DNA from: Ilyonectria destructans
Taxonomy: Eukaryota > Ascomycota > Sordariomycetes > Hypocreales > Nectriaceae
Direction of reading: 5' to 3'
DNA length: 64,000 nucleotides
Assembly (NCBI GenBank): GCA_020740775.1
Contig: JAHEWK010000001.1
Span: 3,968,001 to 4,032,000, forward strand
The notes beneath the pieces are model-generated. The model was not told the DNA's origin and made no database searches. It was given only the letters and a program-made list of their open reading frames with translations. Below are positions 35,101 to 45,696 of the stretch, piece by piece (the first letter of the stretch is position 1; each line of letters starts with the position of its first letter). Made by a program: the position numbers and the translations under genes.

Positions 35101-35445
35101 TTTCTATGTATAAGCCCCCGGCGGGCTCCTGGTTTGATTGATGGTGTTGTGCTGGAGAGATTGGAGAGAGAGACACACCTGTGACGGCGCGAGAACAACA
35201 AAACCCCGTTAGTTCCCCCACCCATCCTCCATCGCCTGGCCCTTCTTCCTCTCTTTTCCCTCGTTGGACGTTGTCGCACGCGATATATCACACCAGTCTA
35301 TCCCCGTTGGACCCTCTATCGCGGGTGGAGGAGGAATTGCTCGACCAACCCGGACCTTGAATCACAAACCAATCAACCGACCAAAAAGCCTACCGGAAAC
35401 AATAAACGGGAAACACTAAATAGACGAAACCACGTCGAAATCGCT

Positions 35446-37062
35446 ATGCGTCGCCCCGCCGCTCTGTTGGCCTGGGGAGCCCTCAGCTCGCCGGCCTCCG
35501 CCTGGCTCAAGAACCCGTTCCTTAAGTCGGCTGCCGAGGAGTCATGGACGCCCCCCGTCGAGACAGGCCTTCCGGCGGTCGGTGAGCAGGACCAGCTCGA
35601 GTTGGGCTTCTCGCCCCGGCCCACCGAGGCGCCCGAGTTGTACGGCCGAATGGCCTTGATGGAGCGCATGGAGGGTTACACTCTTGGAACTGACACTTGC
35701 GGTTACATTGCGAACGGAAGTGAGTATTTGCAGTCTTGTGTGTCTTTTGGATTTGGTTGTGTGCGTCTTTCTGGTGTCATTGTCCGAGTTGGGGAAACCC
35801 GATTAGACATTGATATATCGTTAGACAGGAACCAGATCCAATGGACATCGACACAACTGCAAGAATAATATGCTGACAATGCCTCCCAACTAGACTCCTT
35901 TACATGCATCACTGCCGGCGCTACTTGCACATACTCCGACGACTTCATCGGCTGCTGTAACCCCAGCTCGGCTTGTAATGTCGTGAAGACGACTTGCATC
36001 GACTACGCTGCCTCGGCCTCCGGCGCATGCGATCTGCCCGACGACTTCCACACACTCTGCTGGTAAGTATTCCCGCCCGCTTCCCTCGAAAAACCGCCCA
36101 CTTACACCATTTCTAGTGCCAGTTCCGCGGCCGGAGCTTGCTTCACCTACGTCGTCTCCACCACCGGCTCAGGCAGCAACCCCGACAGCACCTTCACCCT
36201 GCTGGACTGCTCTCCCACCAGTGGCACCTCGACCCTGTTCGACTACGACCCGGCGTGGGCCGCAACACACTCGGACTCCGCCTCCGCCTCCGACTCGGCG
36301 ACCGCCTCCGACTCCGGTGGCTCCAGCGCTTCCGCCTCGACGACCAGCGAGACCTCCGCCGCCACCTCCGACGGCGGCTCCGGCGGCGGCGGTAGCAGCA
36401 CCCCCATCGGCGCCATTGTCGGCGGAGCGGTCGGCGGCGTGGCCGTCATCGCCATCGTCGGCTTCGCCATCTGGTTCCTCCTCCGCAAGAAGAAGGCCAA
36501 GGCCGCGGCAGCTCCGCCAGCCAACGGCCAGAACTTCGCGCCGCCGCCCGTCCAGCCCCAGCAGCCCATGTCACAGCCGCCGCAGAGCCCGCAGAGCTTC
36601 GTGCCCACGTCGCCCGCGACCACCGCCTACACCTCCGGTGTGCCTCCCGGCTTCCAGGGCTACCCGCCGCAGCAGGGCACCCCCCAGCCCTACGACCCGC
36701 ACATGAGCGCCTACTCCGGCCAGCCGGCCTACTCGCCCCAGCCCGGCTACAACGCCTACGCGCAGCAGGGCCAGTACCCGCCGCAGCAGGGCTTCGATCA
36801 GCAACAAGGCTTCCAGCAGCAGGGTCAATACAACCAGTACGGCGCCGTCCCCGGATATCAGCCCCCGTCGACCACTTCACCGCCCCCGAACCTGACTCCC
36901 AGCCCCGGGCCCAAGGAGGGCGAGGCCGTGATGGGTGGCCAGCAGCATCACCAGCAACAGCAGCCCCCGTACCAGCAGCAGCAGCACTCTCCCCAGAATG
37001 CCATGGAGCTGCCCGCCATCAACCCCGTTGGCCAGGAGAGCAACCGCGCCGAGCTTGGTTAG
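35446..37062 (+). CDS. Type I membrane protein with Cys-rich ectodomain and Pro/Gln-rich cytoplasmic tail
   Basis: Three exons (35446-35719, 35894-36062, 36117-37062) give 462 residues. It starts with a signal peptide, MRRPAALLAWGALSSPASA. The ectodomain (about 20-180) has more than a dozen Cys in short spacings such as TCITAGATC, GCCNPSSAC and HTLCC. A Ser/Ala/Asp-rich linker repeat (SDSASASDSATASDS) follows. The transmembrane helix IGAIVGGAVGGVAVIAIVGF lies near residues 245-270, with a basic KKKAK stop-transfer. The tail is Pro/Gln/Tyr-rich with repeats such as QQQGFQQQGQYNQY. This layout is common to fungal cell-surface or wall-sensing proteins; I do not recognise a named family and no ligand can be inferred. 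The intron boundaries (GTGAGT, GTAAGT donors) are clear. Confidence 0.85.
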
Positions 37063-37490
37063 AGGAAGAGCTCTGCGCCGTGGACGGGGTATCAGCTGGA
37101 CCTGCTTTCCCTCTCAAGAGTTGGACAGGAAGAGGTAGCCAGGGAGAAGTGGCAGGGGTCGAAAGACATAGGCGTTGGTTCGAACGGAGAAGAGAGGCGC
37201 TTTGGCAGAGGCAGAGGCCACCATCGCGGGGGATTTATTGGTTTATATGGTCCCTATTTGCCTGGATTTGTACTATACCTCGTTGCTAGCGCATTGGTAT
37301 CTTGCGTTCATTTTGGTCTACTCATGAAAATCAAATATTATAATGCCCTAGATCTATGACATATTCAAATGCATATCATCGTCATTCGTGAGACTGGAGC
37401 TGGCTCGACAAGTCCAACCACAATCGCAACATGTTCATGCTCGTTATGTGTTCCAGAGTATACCAGTCTCTCCATCACCATCTTCATCCA
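37063..37490. other. Gene-free stretch between convergent genes
   Basis: About 430 bp of 3' flanks of the membrane protein and oxidoreductase genes. Nothing else seen. Confidence 0.6.
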
Positions 37491-39098
37491 TTAGACGGCC
37501 AACTTCTTGCCGACAGAATTCTCCCACCACTCCTCCCAGTTCAGCACCTTGCGACCCAGCCTGGCTTCCTCGGCCGCAAAGACCAAGGCATGGCTCCGGA
37601 GCACCTCTTCCAGCGTGCATCCGATGAACTCGTTCTGCGCGCGGGGCGCCTCCCAGCCGTGGTTCTTGACGCGGTCGCAGGCCAGCACAAACTGCTGCGT
37701 CAGGCCCAAGTCGCCGCCGCCGTGGCCCAGGTCCTCCACGCGGGGGTAGAACTTCTTGGTCTCGCCCGTGTTGAAGTCCTCGACCACAATGGTGCGCGAG
37801 TCGGCGTAGATCTCGCCGTGCTCGCCGTAGATGTTGGAGAAGCGCTGGCAGATCTTCTTCGTCTGCGCTACCATGTGGAAGGTGGCCATCTTGGCCGGCC
37901 TGGTCGACTCAGGCCAGGTGATGGTGACGAATTGCTCGTCGCAGACGTTGTTGTCGGCCTCATAGACACAGCGACCAAACCAATTCCGGGCCTCGACGTC
38001 TGACTTGGACATTGAGTCGTCGTAGTCATCTTCCAGTGCCTTGGACAGGACGACCTCCCGAGCTGCTTGCGTAGGATAGTCTTCAATGTCGTGGACAACG
38101 ACGTTGATGGGCCACAGCGTGGCACCCTGGAGCCCCTGCAGCTCGGGGTTGAGGTAGATGTTCTTCGCAGAGAACTTGCAGCCTTTATCACCCAGGGCGC
38201 ACTTCATGCAGTTGGTCGCAGCACCGGCGGCGACAGGCTTGCGGCTCTTCTTAAAGAATTGTAGGCTGCCCGAAGAGGAGATTGTTTCTGGGAGATGTGG
38301 CTTCCCTTGGCCGGGCTTCTCTGGGGAGCAGAGCAGCCAAAGTAGGAGGTCGATGTCATGACAGCTCTTGGTGAGGAGAGACGGCGCCGTCGTCCTCTCG
38401 TTTCGCCAGTTGCCCCTGACGTACGAGTGCGTGTAGTGCCACCAACCAATGGGCTCGGTGTGGACAACACTGGTGATGTCGCCGATGATACGGTCCTCGA
38501 GCAGCAGCTTCCGCAGCATTATGTTGTGAGGGCTGTACCGTAGCACATGGCCAATGGAGAAGACCTTGGACGACTCCGAGGCTCGCAACGCCTTGTACAT
38601 ATCGAGACATTCCTCGAGGGAGCACGCAAGCGGCTTCTCGCACATGATGTGCAACCCAAGCGGCCCGAGGCCGACGACGACCTCGCGGTGCATCTCGTCT
38701 AGGACGCACACAAATGCTCCGTCGACGCCCTCGGGGACGCCCTCCTCGCCCGCAGCCGCCCGTCGCCGACGGTCCTGCTCGTACTTGAGGAAGTCGCGCC
38801 AATCGGTGAAGGACTGGCCTTCGCCGGGGCTGCTGTCCCCCCAGATGTGCTTCCTGCCGAGGGTCTCGCGCTTGAACTTCAGCGGCTCGGCGACGGCGGT
38901 GATGACTCCATTGGAGACGGTGTCGATGGCGTTTGCATAATGGTTGCCTCTGGAGCCGGCTCCGATGATGATGAAGCGCGGAGGATGCTCTGACATCTCA
39001 GGCTTGGGCGGCGGCTTGAGATTGAGATTGAACGAGGCCGTGGGGCCTGGCTCGGCATCAGGAGCGAGCTTGTCCAATGGATTCTGTGTCGAAGGCAT
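37491..39098 (-). CDS. Gfo/Idh/MocA-family oxidoreductase
   Basis: An intronless 535-residue NAD(P)-dependent oxidoreductase of the Gfo/Idh/MocA superfamily. The N-terminal Rossmann fold starts at RFIIIGAGSRGNHYANAID near residue 41 (GxGxxG-type cofactor site). The conserved CEKPLA motif lies near 150, and KSCHDIDLLLWLL carries the usual catalytic or substrate-binding His and Asp. It is longer than bacterial inositol dehydrogenases because of an insert containing NCMKCALGDKGC, with three Cys, and a C-terminal extension ending WEEWWENSVGKKLAV. Fungal relatives act on sugars or inositol-like substrates; the substrate here is unknown. Start is at MPSTQNPLDKLAPDAEPG; a Met at MSEHPPRF, closer to the Rossmann fold, is an alternative. 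Confidence 0.9.
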   Translation of the reverse strand: MPSTQNPLDKLAPDAEPGPTASFNLNLKPPPKPEMSEHPPRFIIIGAGSRGNHYANAIDTVSNGVITAVAEPLKFKRETLGRKHIWGDSSPGEGQSFTDWRDFLKYEQDRRRRAAAGEEGVPEGVDGAFVCVLDEMHREVVVGLGPLGLHIMCEKPLACSLEECLDMYKALRASESSKVFSIGHVLRYSPHNIMLRKLLLEDRIIGDITSVVHTEPIGWWHYTHSYVRGNWRNERTTAPSLLTKSCHDIDLLLWLLCSPEKPGQGKPHLPETISSSGSLQFFKKSRKPVAAGAATNCMKCALGDKGCKFSAKNIYLNPELQGLQGATLWPINVVVHDIEDYPTQAAREVVLSKALEDDYDDSMSKSDVEARNWFGRCVYEADNNVCDEQFVTITWPESTRPAKMATFHMVAQTKKICQRFSNIYGEHGEIYADSRTIVVEDFNTGETKKFYPRVEDLGHGGGDLGLTQQFVLACDRVKNHGWEAPRAQNEFIGCTLEEVLRSHALVFAAEEARLGRKVLNWEEWWENSVGKKLAV

Positions 39099-39751
39099 GG
39101 CTGAAGATGTTTGTCGATGTAGTGATTGGAAATGAGTTGAAGAATGCCCAGAGCCTCACTGGAGATGATGAATAAGAAAGGTGGCTGGGGCAGACGGATG
39201 GCAATATCAGTTGCCTCTCTCGACGGGGTGCGACAGAGGTAATGATCAGGCAACGAGTGCTGGGTGCAGGGAAGGCCTTAATGGGTCATGCGAAAGATAA
39301 ACGAGCGGATACAGGGAAGCGGATCCGAAGAACCCTGCGGTGACTTCTTCAACTGCCTGTGCTTGGTCGTGTATATGCCGGCGATGTTAACGATAGGGGT
39401 GCTGGATGCTGGTGAACGTGGTGTTGAAGTGCCGGCTGCCAATGGGGAGGCCGCGATTTAGAATACGCAACGTTCCAGCGCGTTAGGTGCTGTACGGCAG
39501 TCCTGGAGGGGGGCGCCACAGGGCACAACGCCCAGTTAAGGCGATCTTCCAACGGATAGGGTCTCTATTAGTGGGCTGGATCTCCCCGCTGCCCCTCCAT
39601 TACGAGGAGGAGCTGGTTGCGGCCTATTGGTGGCGGGCCTCGATGGATGGGTCCTCTGTGACCAAGTCTTCACGTTACATACATTTGCCCATCCATACGC
39701 TGCACGTACACGCACTGAGCTGAGAGAAGCCCAGCCAACTGCATAGAAACC
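39099..39751. other. Divergent upstream region of the oxidoreductase and oligoribonuclease genes
   Basis: About 650 bp between two start codons facing away from each other. No gene or repeat supportable. Confidence 0.55.
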
Positions 39752-40474
39752 ATGTCTACAAACCCAGAGGACCAGGCCGCCCAACCTCAGAGCGCTAGCG
39801 ATGGTCCCCTCGTGTGGATAGACTGTGAGGTACGTTGAGCTGCTGTCGATGTATGGCTCCCGGCAGCGGGGTGTCATGATGGCCTCACTCACTCACGTGC
39901 GTGCACTTAGATGACCGGCCTCAACCCGGACACGGAGGAGATAATCGAGATTTACTGCATCATCACCACCGGCAACCTCGAGGTCCTCGACGAAGAGGGT
40001 TTCCACGCCATCATCCACTTCCCGCAATCGCGGCTCGACCAGATGGACGAGTGGTGCACCAAGACCCACGCCAACTCGGGCCTCACCGCCGCGGTGCTGG
40101 CCTCGACCACGACGCCCGCGCAGGCGGCCGATGCCCTCTACGAGTACATCACACGCTTCATCCCGGAGCGGAAGCGCGGGCTGCTGGCCGGCAACAGTAT
40201 CCACGCCGACCGGGCGTTCCTCCGGCGGGAGCCGTACACCCGCGTCACGAAGCACCTGCACCACCGCCTCCTGGACGTCAGCGCGATCAAGGAGGCGGCC
40301 CTGCGGTGGTGCGCCAAGCGCATCATCAACAAGGTGCCCAGCAAGAAGGGGAGCCACAAGGCGAGGGACGACATCCTGGAGAGCATTGAGGAGGCGAGGT
40401 ACTATCGGGAGGCCATCTTCCGGCCGACGTTTGACGTGGCGCCGGCGGGGAAGAATAAGAAACAACAAAAATAA
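39752..40474 (+). CDS. REX2: Oligoribonuclease (REX2-type 3'-5' exoribonuclease)
   Basis: Oligoribonuclease degrades short RNA oligonucleotides, in fungi mainly in mitochondria. Two exons (39752-39829, 39911-40474) give 213 residues. The intron, with GTACG and CTTAG ends, falls exactly within the first exonuclease motif, splitting VWIDCE from MTGLNPDTEEIIEIYC. DEDDh residues are visible: Asp/Glu in IDCEMTG, Asp in NSIHADRAFL, the Asp of HHRLLDVSAIKEAALRW, and His/Asp in GSHKARDDILESIEE, followed by YYREAIF. The N-terminal 20 residues are Gln/Ser-rich and not a clear targeting signal. The C-terminus ends in a Lys/Gln-rich tail (GKNKKQQK). The normal family length is near 200, so the gene appears intact. 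Confidence 0.93.
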
Positions 40475-40553
40475 TGTACCGATTAGATAAAAGAATAGTT
40501 AATAAAAAAGGAAACTACTGGTATGCGATTGACCGGTTCTTCCTTCTTTAGAG

Positions 40554-40568
40554 CTGGCTCTGATACCA
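40554..40568 (-). other. Primer-binding-site-like 15-mer (initiator tRNA 3' end type)
   Basis: The minus strand reads TGGTATCAGAGCCAG, which as I recall equals the sequence complementary to the 3' end of plant-type initiator methionine tRNA used as primer-binding site by many LTR retrotransposons. No LTR pair, TSD or gag/pol remnant is recognisable around it, so it may be a relic or chance. Confidence 0.3.
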
Positions 40569-41139
40569 ACTCGTATGAATGTGAGTTATGTTAGGACGGC
40601 TGAGAGTCAGAGCTCAACATTTCGCTAGCGGTGTCTCACTTTTTCTTAAGTGTAGCTTGTAGTTGCACAGTTGATGAGAGTCAATTGCTTATCTGGGTAC
40701 GGGTTAAGAATTGAAATTCACATAAACAACGTTTCACAGATACCCATATATCATACAAAATTGATTGACATCCCTCTTATCAACACGGAGAAGCTGGAAC
40801 GTGGAATCGTCCAAGGCGGTTCCGGGGTGCTTTACAACGAACTCCGTCAGCCCCACAACCCTCGCACTGTCCCTCGAAGCAGTGCCAACACATACATCTA
40901 CAGTGCTGATACACACTAAACACTGTAACGACCCCTCCATTAGCTCAAGTGATATCATCAACCCAACCCCACCAAACAACTGGAACAGCTTCCCCAAGCT
41001 CTTCGCTTCTGGCTCTCCGCTCAGTCTCGACCATTCGAAGCCAACCAACCATTGCATTCGCTCACCTCCACTGCGCCTGCACCTGCACCTCTCCACTCCA
41101 CCTCGCCTCGACTCGCCATCTTCCCACCGCAGGTTCGCC

Positions 41140-41226
41140 TTTTCTCTCCCTTCCCTTCCCTCCCTTCCCTCCTTTCCCTCCCTCTCCTCCTCTCCGCCAT
41201 CTCTCCCTCTCCCTCTCCATCTCCCA
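41140..41226 (+). promoter_or_regulatory. CT-rich tract upstream of phosphoglucomutase
   Basis: Almost uninterrupted CCTT/CCCT pyrimidines ending about 20 nt before the start codon, a typical core promoter or transcription-start feature of strongly expressed fungal genes. Confidence 0.6.
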
Positions 41227-41247
41227 ATCTTCATCCTGCAAGCCAGA

Positions 41248-43288
41248 ATGAGCGTCCAAACCGTCGAATTCCAGCCTTTTCAGGACCAGAAGCCCGGAAC
41301 GTACGTGTAGTCTGATCCCATTCTCACGACTTCACCACCCCACCATTGCTCACGCCCCTCCCTCTTCTCACTCCCCACCCCGCCCAGCTACCCAGCTACC
41401 TAGCTAGAGCTCTTCCCCAGCCTGCGTTGCGACTCTGTCTCCAACCATCACCACCATCATTCCTGCGCTTCCGCTGACATTGCCTCTCCCTACAGCTCCG
41501 GGCTTCGAAAGAAGGTCGTCGTCTTCCAGCAGCCCCACTACAGCGAGGCATTCGTCACCAGCATCCTCCTGTCCATCCCCGAGGGAGTCAAGGGTAAGAG
41601 GGAAAATCACTTGGCTTGCCCCCAACCGACTCGAAGCAATCTCTGACATTTGGTCCCAAATAGATTCCTTCCTTGTTATTGGTGGTGATGGTCGCTACTG
41701 GAACCCCGAGGTCATCCAGCTCATCGCCAAGATTGGTGCTGCCTACGGTGTCAAGAAGCTTCTCATCGGCCAGGATGGTATTCTCTCCACCCCCGCCGCC
41801 AGCCATGTCATCCGCCTCCGCAAGGCTACCGGTGGCATTCTCCTGACCGCCAGCCACAACGCAGGTGGTAAGTCAATTGCCTCAGAACCTCTTGTTGTGA
41901 CTGCCTCTAACATCCTCTTCAACAGGCCCCAAGAACGACTTCGGCATCAAGTACAACCTCGCCAACGGTGGCCCTGCCCCCGAGTCCGTTACCGATAAGA
42001 TCTATGAGGCTTCCAAGACCTTGACCTCGTACAAGATTGCCGACATCCCCGATGTTGATATCTCTACCCTCGGCACCAAGACCTACGGCTCCCTTGAGGT
42101 TGAGGTCATTGACAGCACTACCGACTATGTCGACATGCTCAAGGACATCTTCGACTTCGATCTCATCAAGAAGTTCTTCTCCTCCCACCCCGACTTCAAG
42201 GTCTTGTTTGATGCTCTCCACGGTGTCACTGGCCCCTACGGAAAGGCCATCTTCGAGACTGAGCTCGGCCTCACTGGCGCTATTCAGAACTGTGTGCCCA
42301 GCCCCGACTTCAACGGCGGCCACCCCGACCCCAACCTCACCTATGCCAAGTCCCTTGTCGAGGCCGTTGACAAGGCCAACATTCCCTTCGGCGCTGCCTC
42401 CGACGGTGATGGTGACCGCAACATGATCTACGGTGCTAATGCCTTCGTCTCCCCCGGCGATTCGCTTGCCATCATCGCCCACCACGCTCAACTTATCCCC
42501 TACTTCAAGAAGAACGGCGTCAACGGCCTTGCTCGCTCTATGCCCACCAGCGGTGCTGTTGACCTCGTTGCCAAGGCCCAGGGCCTGAACTGCTACGAGG
42601 TCCCTACTGGCTGGAAGTTCTTCTGTGCGCTCTTTGATTCCCAGAAGCTGTCCATCTGCGGAGAGGAGAGCTTTGGCACTGGTAGTGACCACATCCGTGA
42701 GAAGGATGGTCTGTGGGCTGTTGTCGCGTGGCTGAACATCATTGCCGGAATTGGCGTACAGAACCCCGAGGTTACTCCCACCATTAAGCAGATCCAGAAA
42801 GACTTCTGGACCCAGTACGGACGAACCTTCTTCACCCGCTACGACTACGAGAACGTCGACTCCGAGGGCGCCAACAAGGTCGTCGGCGAGTTGAAGAAGC
42901 TGGTTGCCGATCCCAACTTTATCGGCAGCACCATTGACGGTAAGTGAACGATTAAGTAACGTTAAGCAAAAGTCCCGAGCTAATAGCAAGCACAGGTCGC
43001 ACCGTCACCAAGGCTGGCAACTTCTCCTACACCGACCTGGATGGTTCCGTCTCGTCCAACCAAGGCCTGTACGCTGGCTTCTCTTCTGGTAGCCGCATCG
43101 TTGTTCGTCTCTCAGGCACCGGCTCATCCGGTGCCACCATCCGCCTGTACATTGAGCAGCACACGAGCGACCCAGCTACTTACGACCTTGATGCCCAGGA
43201 TTTCCTGAAGACCGAGGTCCAGTTCGCTACGGGACTTCTGAAGTTCAAGGAGCATGTCAACCGTGACGAGCCTGATGTCAAGACCTAA
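41248..43288 (+). CDS. Phosphoglucomutase
   Basis: Interconverts glucose-1-phosphate and glucose-6-phosphate, linking glycolysis to cell-wall and glycogen precursors. Five exons (41248-41300, 41496-41593, 41664-41867, 41926-42939, 42996-43288) give 553 residues, the usual length. The active-site loop [14 protein letters not shown] places the phosphoserine at about residue 114. The Mg-binding loop SDGDGDRN is near 277, the sugar-binding [12 protein letters not shown] near 364, and the phosphate-binding [15 protein letters not shown] near the C-terminus. The family loop is normally TASHNPGG, so the Pro-to-Ala change at residue 117 is notable. The long first intron (195 nt) follows the start region, and the CT tract just upstream marks strong expression. 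Confidence 0.96.
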
Positions 43289-43730
43289 GCAGGCATGACT
43301 GGTATATCGGTCGCGGACGGAAAGAGGCGGAGAAAAATAACATAATACTGAGATTCTGAGTTTGTTATCGCATAGTACAAAAATGACAAGATTGAGCGTT
43401 CTCGTAATCAGAATGAACTGAAGGTGTGAAAGGGGCAGAGCAAATAATAGCCAAGCTTATGTCACGGCTCGAGGAAATCATTCCAAAATCAGAAAATGAG
43501 CCACGTCCTCCAGCTGAGCAAGAAACATCTTGCCCGTGCCAGATATCATACAATCTGTCTCCCGCTAAACTTGACCGACAAAAGGAATTCGTTACTCGTA
43601 ATTCATCAAATCGTCAAGCAGGCGTACTTCGGGGCCGTCGCTGAGGTGAATCGAAATCAAAACGCTGCAAAGACAAAAATACAAAAGGGAAATGGAACTG
43701 CACTACGGATGGTTGGGTAACCATGGCTTC
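43289..43730. other. Gene-free stretch between convergent genes
   Basis: About 440 bp of 3' flanks of phosphoglucomutase and the nine-exon gene; AT-rich in part. No gene supportable. Confidence 0.6.
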
Positions 43731-45696
43731 TTAGCTTTTTTCAATCTTCTCGGTCGTCTCGATCGTTATGGTCGACTCGGTTACGGGTGGGGAAAAGAGC
43801 TCCCTGAAGCGCTTCGATGCTATTGTCTTTGTGAGATGACCTGAGATGGCTAACTGAATGGGTAAAGACAACTGACCCTCTTCGCTCACGAAGCAGATTT
43901 CAAATGCTCCCGCAGTTCCACGTCGTTGATTCTGCTGCTGGTAATCCGGACAGAAGACGTAGAGCTGGATATCGGCCAAGCGGACTTTGTACTTGGACAC
44001 TCGCTTCATCCATGTTGAAGAAGCGGACTGGTGGGTGACTAAATAAGTCAGCGAAACTGGCGTAGACAGTCAACGTAGGGCCATGACGAACCGAAAGCGG
44101 TCCAGACGGGACACTGCCGCAAAGCACCATCCCACACGGCGGCGTGGAGGCGGAGGCCTTTGGTCGTTATATCCTCATAGACAATCAGGGAGTGTCGGAA
44201 ACCATCGTCGAGGATGCGTCTACTGTCGTTAGATAGGAGCAACGGAGTGATTGTAGGAAGGGTCTTACGCCTGGAAGAGTTTTCGTTCGCCACGTAAGGA
44301 CAGCTCTTGAGGGGCAATCTGGACCGTTAGGCTATTTCGAGCCTTGAACGATAGGAAGCAGCAATATAGGAGGACCATTTCTAGAACAAATCAGTCTCTG
44401 AAACCAGCCAAGAGCGAATATGGGCCAGAGATAGACGTGAATAGGGTGTGCATACCTTCCCAAGTCATGAAACTTAGGCTAGCCCAGAGCTTTGCACAGC
44501 CTTCAGCAGGGCTCCATCGCCAGAACTGGAGACTGCTTTGATCCCGATCAATGCAAAGCTCATGAGCACCCCGCAGAGAGAACCAAGGGGAACCCAGATG
44601 ATACATTCGAAGGAGGAAGTACGGGCATCTCTCTCGTGTGCTAATGTAGACACTGAGAGATATCTGGCGATCGTTGAAAGGACTAACACGGTCAGTATCC
44701 TAGCCCTATCAAAAAAAGGAGTGGAACGATTCCCATACCGCATGAAGAGAACCCTTGCATCGCTAGGCATTCTGATGTGTCCCCAGGGCACATGCGGGCC
44801 AAACGATTTTGAGCTACATCGCCTGGTCAACTTGGCCAAGAAGCGACCGGGGTTGGGGCAACAACTTACGAACGCTGGTGCTTGAGAGCAGTTCGGGATG
44901 GTAGCGGCAACGAGAATATTTTCTCGGCCCAGTGGATAGTCTGCAGTGACATGTTAAGTTAAGGCTAATAAATATTGACCTCAAATCCCAACTCACCGAC
45001 GTCATGTCCATGTCATCCAGGAGGGCGTCAGGGCGAATCCCTGGTCCAATTCGGATTGGGGGTGGTGCTGTCTCTAATCAGCTCCGCTGTGATGGTCCGA
45101 TGGCAGCAAAACTCACGTATTCGTCTCGACTCCCGTAACTGCATCACCTGAAGCCGAGTGCTCTCGAGGGAATTAAGGTCAAAATTGGGTGACCTGGCCG
45201 CTCATTAGCAATATTTCCCCGACCTGTGTCAATTGGAAATCCCAAACCTGGTCAACAGTTCTCGCAACAGAGTTAGGAAATGGTTGTAGAGAATGAATCG
45301 TTGAGGAAGCGACAGACCCCCTGCCTCATCAGTCATTGAGTGGTACATCTTCCTCCATCGGTTCTCCTTTGTCAAGGTCCTGTCCTCATAGTGGCCGGTA
45401 ATATCCCGCAGGGATCGGGACAGACATGGAAGGATGATTTCAAGATAATCGAGAACAACAGGGACACGGGAGAAATGAACTTGTGAGTGATCAGCAAGTT
45501 CGCGGAGGAGTTGGCTCGAGATTCGGATCTCCTCAATAGTCACCGTCAGATGCGGATGAGGGGGTCCAGGTAACGCGCTGCGGAGTCCGTCGAGGTGGAA
45601 CGCCACCACGTCAGCTCTGTTTGCTTCCAAACAACAGCCTTGGAGCAGATGATATTCGATTTGGCCTCCAGGTACTACTCCGGGAACCAACTCCAT
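43731..45696 (-). CDS. Nine-exon protein of unknown function
   Basis: I reconstructed nine exons: 45696-45248, 45193-45117, 45073-44997, 44940-44870, 44682-44456, 44380-44269, 44219-44092, 44038-43877 and 43819-43731. Together they give 463 residues with all phases matching, and most introns show a CTAAC or CTGAC-type branch site. The N-terminus MELVPGVVPGGQIEYHLLQG is followed by a helical region with RVPVVLDYLEIILPCLSRSL, then a proline-rich linker (QTAPPPIRIGPGIRPDALLD). The second half alternates beta-like strands (RQISLSVYISTRERCPYFLL, FRHSLIVYEDITTKGLRLHA, KVRLADIQLYVFCPDYQQQN), resembling a PH-like or similar beta fold. I do not recognise a named family. Proteins of this pattern occur in other filamentous ascomycetes as uncharacterised entries, as far as I recall. 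Confidence in the gene structure is high; function is open. Confidence 0.8.

Larger units (their letters stand above)
31787..35445. other. Long gene-free stretch between the cupin and membrane protein genes
   Basis: About 3.7 kb. It contains the cupin promoter with its TATA box, an 8-bp perfect inverted repeat at 32123-32142, and the likely long promoter or leader of the next gene near 34800-35445. Frames up to about 145 codons occur but show no family signal. No transposon ends are visible. Confidence 0.5.
40475..41247. other. Gene-free stretch upstream of phosphoglucomutase
   Basis: About 770 bp. The part 40475-40760 is AT-richer and contains the tRNA-like 15-mer described below. The part 41140-41226 is a strong CT tract just before the phosphoglucomutase start, usual for highly expressed fungal genes. 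Confidence 0.6.

Noticed and set aside
36116..36706. 196-codon Pro/Arg-rich plus-strand frame
   Set aside because: It is a shifted-frame shadow of the third exon of the membrane protein gene.
37170..37195. GGTTCGAAC-like T-loop similarity suggesting a tRNA
   Set aside because: No acceptor, D-arm or anticodon stem can be folded around it.
41919..42989. 356-codon minus-strand frame opposite phosphoglucomutase
   Set aside because: Antisense shadow caused by codon bias of a strongly expressed gene.
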